A stretch of DNA of 64,000 nucleotides from NCBI RefSeq assembly GCF_002127325.2, contig NC_035435.2, positions 126,658,457 through 126,722,456 on the forward strand. Reading direction: 5' to 3'. Positions within the stretch are counted from its first letter, which is position 1. The number at the start of each line of letters is the position of its first letter. Positions 57,482 through 64,000 of the stretch are shown in pieces. Under the pieces are notes generated by a model. It saw nothing but the letters and a program-made list of their open reading frames with translations. It did no database searches and was not told where the DNA came from. Source of the stretch: Helianthus annuus (taxonomy: Eukaryota > Streptophyta > Magnoliopsida > Asterales > Asteraceae). The position numbers and the translations under genes were made by a program.

Positions 57482-60400
57482 TTACTTGAAATAGAGCTTT
57501 AAGTGTATTGCATTCCAGGATCTTGGTAGCATATCCCCATTCATATCCTTGAGTCTATATGCTCCTTTCCCTGCTTCTGATTCAACCTCGTATGGTCCTT
57601 CCCATTTTGGAGCTAGCTTGCCGTCGGCAGGATTAGTAGTATTCTGAAAAGCCTTTCTTAACACCCAATCACCAACTTGAAATCTTCCAGTCCTTATATT
57701 CCTGTTATATGCCCTGGATATTCTTTGTTGATACGCTGCCATCCTTAACCTTGCTGCATCCCTTTTTTCATCTATAGTATCCAAATCTTGACATAAATCC
57801 TCAGGATTCCGTTCAGGATCCTGTAGGATAGATCTCGCAGTAGGTATCGTCATTTCCGTTGGAATCATTGCTTCTGCTCCAAACACTAAGGAAAATGGGG
57901 TCTGGCCTGTGGCATTCTTTACCGTCATTCTATCAGCCCACAAAACAAAGGGTAATTCTTCTGCCCATCTTCCTTTCTTGGCCCCTAATCTTTTCTTCAA
58001 GTTGTTGACGATTATCTTGTTTGAGGATTCTACTTGTCCATTCGCTTGAGGATGTACTGGGGTGGATGTTACCATTTTGATTCCCCAACTCTTGCAAAAG
58101 TCAGTGGTCCTCTTGCTTATAAACTGGGACCCATTATCACAGACGATTTCGGCTGGTACCCCAAACCTTGTCAGGATATTCCTCTTTATGAAGGATACTA
58201 CTTCTTGGTCTCTAACTTGGACAAATGCTTCAGCCTCAACCCACTTAGAGAAATAATCCGTCATTGCTAGCATAAAGACTTTTCCTCCCGGAGCTTTTGG
58301 TAACTTTCCTACTATATCCATCCCCCATTTCATGAACGGCCAAGGGGATGCTATAGGATATAGTGGTTCAGATGGTTGATGTAGTATGTTACTATGCCTT
58401 TGACATGCATCACATCTTCGAGCATATTCTGCAGCATCTTTCCTCATCGTTGGCCAATAATATCCTGTCCTTAATACTTTGGAGAACAATGACCTGCCCC
58501 CAGTATGGTTACCACAATCCCCTTCATGTATATCCTGAAGTACTTCTTTGGCTTCAGGATCCTCCAAGCACCTCAAATATGGTCCTGCAAGAGATTTCTT
58601 GTACAAAACATTATTTATAATAGTGAATCGGGATACCTTCATCCTAAATGCCTTAGGATTTTCATCTTCGGGGATATGTCCTTCTTTGAGATATCTGATG
58701 ATTGAAGTCGTCCAGGATGTAGAATTCTTCTCAGGATACTCTACTCCAGGATCCTGAATACCTGCTACTTCTTTATCCCGAGGATCCGTTGCAGGATACA
58801 AGATATGTAATATTGGTATTTGGGTCCCATCTAGTATCCTGATTGATGATCCCAGGTTTGCCAAGGCATCTGCCTCAGCATTATCCTCCCTTGGTACCTG
58901 TTCAAGTGTAAAAACATCGAAATATCCTGCTAATTTTTTAAGAATACCAAGGTATTCAATTAATTTTTCACCCTTGACTGCATAGGATCCGTTAAAATGA
59001 TTAGTAATTAACAAAGAATCAACATATACTTGCAAATTCTTAATACTCATTTTCTTAGCCAATTCTAAGCCTGCAATCAAAGCCTCATACTCTGCTTCGT
59101 TGTTGGTAGCAGGGAATTCACACCTAACAGCCTGGGGTAATATGTCCCCCTGTGGCGATTTTAGTAGTATACCCAAACCTACTCCTCTTACATTAGACGC
59201 ACCATCAGTATATAATGTCCAGGATCCTGAGGATTCTCCTAACTGCTGGACTTCTAGGTCTACCTCATCCTGAATATCACTACTGAAATCAGCCATAAAG
59301 TCAGCTAAGGCTTGGGACTTTATGGCATTTCTAGGTTCATATACTAAGTCATAAGCACTCAACTTTACCGACCACTTAGCCGTCCTACCGGACATCTCTG
59401 GCTTCCTAAGCACATTTTTAACAGGAAAATTAGTTTTAACATGAATCCTATGTGTCTCAAAGTAATGTCTAAGCTTTGTTGATGCCATAACTAGAGCCAA
59501 TATTAACTTTTCTAGGTGAGAATATCTAGTTTCAGCATTTAATAAACTTTTGCTAACATAATAAACAGGATACTGCTGACCTTCGTGATCCTTTACGAGG
59601 ACTGCACTTACTACATTCCCTGATACTGCAAGATACAGGGATAATGGCTCACCATCCTCAGGTTTCATCAATTGAGGCGCGGTTGAGAGATACTGCTTCA
59701 AGTTCTGAAGGGCTGCTTCATGCTTCTCACCCCATTCAAATTTTTTATTCTTTTTCAGGATATCGTAGAACTCTTTACATTTTTCTGAGGATCTTGAAAT
59801 AAATCGGTTTAGTGCCGCCACTCTTCCTGTTAACCGCTGAACGTCTTTCATATTTGAAGGTGATTTAATATCCAAGATGGCTTTAATCTGCTCCGGGCTC
59901 GCCTCTATTCCTCTTTTGGTCACCATATACCCTAGGAATTTTCCTGCCCCTACTCCGAAATGGCACTTGGCAGGATTTAGCTTCATATTATACTGGTCCA
60001 AGATATCAAATGCTCCCTTAATATCCTGGAGGTGATCCTGAGCTCTCTTTGATTTTACCACCATATCATCAATGTATACCTCCATGGTGTCCCCCAGCTT
60101 GTCTTTAAACATCATATTTACCAATCTCTGGTATGTTGCACCTGCATTTTTTAAACCAAAGGGCATAGCAGTATAATAATAAATATCTGTTGGTGTCATG
60201 AAGGCAGTATCCTCCTGGTCAGAATGTTCCATTTGAATATGCTGAAATCCTGAGGATGCGTCCATGAAAGTCAACATTTCATGCCCGGCAGTAGCATCCA
60301 CCATTGAGTCGATATGTGGAAGAGGGAACGGGTCTTTTGGACAAGCTTTGTTCAGGTCTGTGTAGTCTACACAAACTCTCCACTTCCCATTCTTCTTTTG

Positions 60401-60781
60401 AACAACCACCACATTTGCTAGCCATCTAGGGAATTTGGCTTCTCTAATCATCCTGGACTTCAATAATCTTTCAACTTCCTCTTGGATAATTGCATTTCGT
60501 TCAGGGGCGAACTTCCTTCTCTTTTGTTGTATAGGCTTGAATGACCTGTCAATTCCAAGCTTGTGAGTAATAATGTCTTTGGATATACCTGTCATATCCT
60601 CATGCTTCCATGCGAATGTTGACATCCTGCATTTCAAAAAGTTAGTTAATTGATCTTCAATATCCTGAGGGATATTTGTTCCTACGAGCACCGAGATATC
60701 AGGATTATCCTGATCCAGGATAACTTTCTTTACATCCTGCTCCGAATTTTCCACGATATCCTGGGCCCGCATCTTTAATTG
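57482..60781 (-). CDS. C pol: RT, RNase H, second RNase H, integrase
   Basis: The frame is open from just after UAG (60782-60784); the first ATG is 60772. [39 protein letters not shown] (about residue 240). The first RNase H has LYLAVSG where a TDAS-type Asp is expected, so it is degenerate. A second RNase H has [19 protein letters not shown] and EADALA, a complete acidic set, as known in Tat elements. Integrase: zinc-binding H..H with CDACQRH, then [15 protein letters not shown] and QVESSNKII for D, D and E. The protein ends [13 protein letters not shown]. Confidence 0.92.
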   Translation of the reverse strand, partial: QLKMRAQDIVENSEQDVKKVILDQDNPDISVLVGTNIPQDIEDQLTNFLKCRMSTFAWKHEDMTGISKDIITHKLGIDRSFKPIQQKRRKFAPERNAIIQEEVERLLKSRMIREAKFPRWLANVVVVQKKNGKWRVCVDYTDLNKACPKDPFPLPHIDSMVDATAGHEMLTFMDASSGFQHIQMEHSDQEDTAFMTPTDIYYYTAMPFGLKNAGATYQRLVNMMFKDKLGDTMEVYIDDMVVKSKRAQDHLQDIKGAFDILDQYNMKLNPAKCHFGVGAGKFLGYMVTKRGIEASPEQIKAILDIKSPSNMKDVQRLTGRVAALNRFISRSSEKCKEFYDILKKNKKFEWGEKHEAALQNLKQYLSTAPQLMKPEDGEPLSLYLAVSGNVVSAVLVKDHEGQQYPVYYVSKSLLNAETRYSHLEKLILALVMASTKLRHYFETHRIHVKTNFPVKNVLRKPEMSGRTAKWSVKLSAYDLVYEPRNAIKSQALADFMADFSSDIQDEVDLEVQQLGESSGSWTLYTDGASNVRGVGLGILLKSPQGDILPQAVRCEFPATNNEAEYEALIAGLELAKKMSIKNLQVYVDSLLITNHFNGSYAVKGEKLIEYLGILKKLAGYFDVFTLEQVPREDNAEADALANLGSSIRILDGTQIPILHILYPATDPRDKEVAGIQDPGVEYPEKNSTSWTTSIIRYLKEGHIPEDENPKAFRMKVSRFTIINNVLYKKSLAGPYLRCLEDPEAKEVLQDIHEGDCGNHTGGRSLFSKVLRTGYYWPTMRKDAAEYARRCDACQRHSNILHQPSEPLYPIASPWPFMKWGMDIVGKLPKAPGGKVFMLAMTDYFSKWVEAEAFVQVRDQEVVSFIKRNILTRFGVPAEIVCDNGSQFISKRTTDFCKSWGIKMVTSTPVHPQANGQVESSNKIIVNNLKKRLGAKKGRWAEELPFVLWADRMTVKNATGQTPFSLVFGAEAMIPTEMTIPTARSILQDPERNPEDLCQDLDTIDEKRDAARLRMAAYQQRISRAYNRNIRTGRFQVGDWVLRKAFQNTTNPADGKLAPKWEGPYEVESEAGKGAYRLKDMNGDMLPRSWNAIHLKLYFK

Positions 60782-60790
60782 CTATGCTGC
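60773..60790 (-). promoter_or_regulatory. Candidate stop-codon readthrough site, C protease-RT junction
   Basis: On the minus strand it reads GCA GCA TAG CAA TTA AAG, identical over 18 bases to A 48452-48469. TAG occupies 60784-60782. The frame is open downstream for the whole of pol. In C an extra TAA (60799-60797) lies five codons upstream, where A has AAG, so C itself may be unable to read through. Confidence 0.7.
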
Positions 60791-60796
60791 ACTTGG

Positions 60797-61612
60797 TTAT
60801 GTCGAGGGTTTCATCGAGGATGAGTAACATTCTTTCGCTTCCTGCTGATCACTATCAACTTTGACAACCCCCCAAGGGGTAGGGATCTTGATGCATTGAT
60901 GATATGTTGATGGCACAGCCTTCATATCATGGATCCATGGTCTTCCCAGTATGATGTTATAGCAGGATAGAGAATCCATCACACAGAAACGTTGTATCGA
61001 GTTGACTCCTTCAACATATACTGGCAACTTTATCTCTCCCACTATGTTCCTAGCCTCTCCACTAAACCCAACAAACACGGTGGACTTCGAAGTGATATCC
61101 ATTGTAGACACATTCATTCTTTTCAGAGTCTCTAGTTGGATTATATTGACGGAGCTACCATTATCAAGCAGTATCCTGCGTACAAAATGGTTAGCCACAT
61201 ATAACGTTATTACCAGAGCATCATGATGAGGATCCTGGACAGTATCCCTGTCATCAGCATCAAACGTGATCATTTTGTCAGTTGTGAGGGTAGTCATCTT
61301 GACAGGTTTGTCTCCCCTCTCAGCCTTAGCTTCTTTTGCATGTCTTTTCGCCGCCGAATACGAAGTCCCACAAATGTCGGATCCTCCCGAAATGAAGTTG
61401 ATTATCTTGGCATCCGCGGGAGGTGAGGCTGCTCGTTCAGGATCCTTCTCAGTGTCCTGACCCTTATTCTTCTTTCTTCCCAAGAGATCTTTTAGATATC
61501 CCTTGCTCAGAAGATAGCTTATTTCCTTTCTCAAGGCAATGCAATCCTCAGTCACATGTCCGAAATCTTCGTGGAACGCACACCATTTTGACTTATCTTT
61601 CCAATCAGCTTT
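60797..61612 (-). pseudogene. C gag C terminus and protease
   Basis: It continues the gag frame after a TAA at 61613-61615 (Gln in A). It has the knuckle WCAFHEDFGHVTEDC and the protease active site LLDNGSSVNII. It stops at TAA 60797-60799, just before the presumed readthrough UAG. Two nonsense codons make this copy unlikely to express gag-pol. Confidence 0.8.
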
Positions 61613-62082
61613 TTATTGATTCTTTCGAGGCCACCTAGCCTTGTCTCCTAAACCCTGCATGGCACACATTAGTTCAGGAATGTTAACAGAAAAGCAATAT
61701 TCAGATAATTCAGGATATTCTTCAGGATCCTCGTCTTCAACGGCATTCACTCTCTTGTTATCACTTCTACCATATGGCTTAGAGCGGTATGGTTTGTACG
61801 AGGATTCTGACTTCCTGTTAGTCGATTCGTATGTTGAGGATGCATTCATCCTTTCTTGCATCTTTTTGTCATCCTCCAATCGAATATATCTTAGAGCCCT
61901 GTTTCGAGCTTCGTCCAAGTTCCTGCATGGGTTCATCACAAGGTCTTGGTAAAATTGAGAGTCTTTTTGCAACCCCATCTTGAAGGCTTGCACAGCTGTT
62001 GCGACATCAAGATGTGGGATGTCTAAAGATTCCCTACCAAACTTGTTAACATAATCCCTTAGGGACTCTTGAGACCCCTGTG
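61613..62082 (-). pseudogene. C gag, fragment cut by E3
   Basis: The gag domain C-terminal part (QESLRDYVNKF, RNLDEARNRALRYIRLED, EEYPELSEYCFSVN) is closely similar to A 47160-47560. The frame is open up to the E3 insertion at 62083 and ends at TAA 61613-61615. The gag N terminus lies beyond E3, outside the window. Confidence 0.85.
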
Positions 62083-62512
62083 TGTAGGATCGGATTCGCG
62101 ACCTGAATGAGTCGTTCTGAAGAGCTCTCGTACGTTTCAGAGGCGGAAACTAAGAAACACACTCGAAAAACATCTTGAATACACTTTAAACCTCTTTTCT
62201 ATTGATATGACAGTGATTACAGTACAAGAAACTACCGGCAGCACCTCGGTATCAGTTTTCCGAAAACGTTACAAATGAACTCGTTTGAAAGTCTATATAT
62301 ACTAGTTCCTGACCGTTTGAAACATGCTTCAAACAGCCAGCCTTCAAACGAACACTCTCAAACGGTCACCACTCAAACGAATGTCTTCAAACGGAAGTCT
62401 TCCTTCAAACGGTCAACCTTCATTTTCTTGTTTACTGATTTCATGCTTGATCAGATCTGCAACAAACTTGAGACTCGACATAAGACGAAGACGACAGATG
62501 ACTGCACCAACA
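62083..62512 (-). repeat. E3 3' LTR (430 bp)
   Basis: On the minus strand it starts TGTTGGTGCA and ends GATCCTACA. The plus strand has six or more TCAAACG(G/A) units at 62320-62420, in place of the AGCGGAAC-type units of E1 and E2. Confidence 0.9.
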
Positions 62513-64000
62513 GACTCCCCCTCAGATGTTGACGAGTCTTGAGTGTCGAGTCTTCATAATCTTCAGTCTTTATCAGTCCTCTGATCTTCTCTCTCTCTCT
62601 GTCTTCAGACTCCCCCTCTCGATCTGCTGGTATTCCTTTGTTCTTCAGCAACATCTTCAGGATCGTTGTCTGGCTTTCCAAAATTTGATTTCCAGGATCG
62701 AAACTTGGCTTTCTTCAACAGATATTGTAACCTGCCTTTCTATCTTTAGATCCAAGATTGAAACCTGGCAATTCCTGCACATTCTTAACCCGGAAATAAA
62801 TTTTCTAATTTTAACAATTTGCATCACTAACACTAACTCTCTCTCAAATCATACATATATGATGAACCATTTGTTGATTTAAAAACATATTTTGACAATT
62901 AGAAGCACTCCCCCTCACAACAATGTCATCATGTTTAGCACTCGGAATTTTGATAATCAGCTTTCCAACATCAGTTTGTCGAAAATCTTTTTGAATTTTT
63001 CAAAATTTATGCTTAAACATACTAAAATCTTTTTGGATTTTTGACATAAGAGAAATAAAATGCAGTAAAGAAATATTTACATACACTATTTTTGTGAGTT
63101 CGTGTAAGAGGATCATATCAGTTTATGAGACATGTCACTAACACCATTAAGCTGATTTCATTTTCAGTTCTAAACAATTTACCTAGATTGTCAGTAAATC
63201 GGTCCACTGAAATTTTCACACAAAGTTCAACTGATCCGAGATACGATATTAATGTTTTAAGAACTTAAACTTATCCGTGTGCCCCACTACTTGAATATAC
63301 TCCCGTATCCAGATCCCAATATTCAATCTTACAGGTGAGTATACCACAGCTGATATCTGTATAAGGGTTAGATGCGAGGGCCGTGAGAGCTCAGGTCGAT
63401 ACTTCCATATACGCAGAGAGATGACGGCTTCGACTTTTGGTGTGTCCCCTTTAGAGGATCTTTTTGTTTCAACAGCAACGACTATCAATTTTATTGTTTC
63501 ATCAGCATGCTGAGGGTGAAGGTATGTTTCAAGCTTTTTGCGGAAAGCATTATCCGGGGACTAGGTCAGTACTTCCATACAGCAGAAGTCCCGGGATAAT
63601 ACCCCAGATATCACTGAGCATAAAGACCTAGTATCTCAGACTAAGGGACCTTTCAAACAAGATTTCAGGGGTTACCTATATATCCAAGTTTGTCTTAACC
63701 CACAAAACAAGCAAGTTTGAACTTTTAGATTTATATCTCGTCACAATTTACTAAATGTGTAAAAACCTACTGACATATCCACAGTAAGACTGTTTATCAC
63801 ATATTAATGTTTCAAATCTTTAGCATGTTGTGACAGTCCACTGATGTACTATCATTTCCTCTTTTCACAACGAAACTCATTTTTGAATTTTATCATGTTT
63901 TTGGCTTTTTCAAATTTTCTAATGTTTTTGGATTTTCTGAAATTTTCTACTCCCCCTAAAATGCAAACACATTTCAAAAAAATTTGAAAACTACTAGACT
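62513..64000 (-). other. E3 3' non-coding region
   Basis: PPT-type ctccccct copies occur near 62513, 62608, 62906 and 63949. The conserved stem has arms at 63547-63561 and 63588-63602. The flanking block matches E1 4020-4470 and E2 22700-23150. No gene is present. Confidence 0.75.

Larger units (their letters stand above)
53437..62082 (-). mobile_element. C: Tat-like Gypsy element, nearly complete, inserted in B
   Basis: The order on the plus strand is 3' LTR, PPT, antisense gene, non-coding, pol, gag-protease. The gag is cut by E3 at 62083. The pol frame is uninterrupted over 1096 codons, so C is young. The 5' LTR and gag N terminus are outside the window. The left target copy is gtatc (53432-53436). 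Confidence 0.9.
62083..64000 (-). mobile_element. E3: E-family element, 3' end, inserted in C gag
   Basis: A 3' LTR (62083-62512), PPT and 1.5 kb of 3' non-coding region are collinear with E1 and E2. The remainder is outside the window. The left target copy is ctgtg (62078-62082). It is the innermost and so youngest insertion of its nest. Confidence 0.9.

Overview
This window looks like intergenic heterochromatin from a flowering plant. The elements are plant-type Ty3/Gypsy and Ty1/Copia-like LTR retrotransposons, and most primer-binding sites match plant initiator-tRNA-Met. The antisense gene found inside the Tat-like elements fits a eudicot, and I favour the daisy family (Asteraceae) only as an inference. 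I recognise no host gene, rRNA gene or tRNA gene. Almost every base can be assigned to a retroelement.

Layout. (1) 1-5753: E1, the 3' part of a gag-only Copia-like element (+), with a 3' LTR at 5275-5753. (2) 5754-28947: G, a long-LTR element (-) with no coding capacity. E1 sits in its 3' LTR. Its 5' LTR is split by F, E2 and H. (3) 11718-20380: F, a complete Gypsy-type gag-only element (-), TSD cttac. (4) 21381-28880: E2, a complete element of the E1 family (-), TSD ttatt. (5) 28948-38615: H, a decayed Gypsy/chromovirus-like element (+) with a 4 kb LTR. (6) 38616-43668: K, a reverse 3' LTR that landed in H and is itself split by J (40290-41736), a solo LTR with TSD aaata. (7) about 43738-45164: D, gag-protease remains (+) joined head-to-head to K. 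(8) 45165-49185: A, a Tat-like Gypsy element (+) inserted in D. (9) 49186-53436: B, a related element (-) inserted in A. (10) 53437-62082: C, a related younger element (-) inserted in B. (11) 62083-64000: E3, a third member of the E family (-) inserted in the gag of C.

If D is the displaced interior of K, the nesting runs seven deep: G, H, K/D, A, B, C, E3. The two G LTRs give internal empty-site controls for the E1, E2 and H insertions.

The most interesting biology has three parts. First, A and C both have an in-frame UAG followed by CAA UUA between protease and reverse transcriptase, which is the tobamovirus-type readthrough context. Second, B and C carry an antisense gene with four exons and conserved intron phases, downstream of pol. 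Third, the E family never encodes pol here, has a conserved gag end, and keeps a structured non-coding block with a covarying stem and several polypurine-tract copies. A further signal is a GC-rich box repeated at 31-32 bp spacing in three unrelated LTRs (G, J, K).
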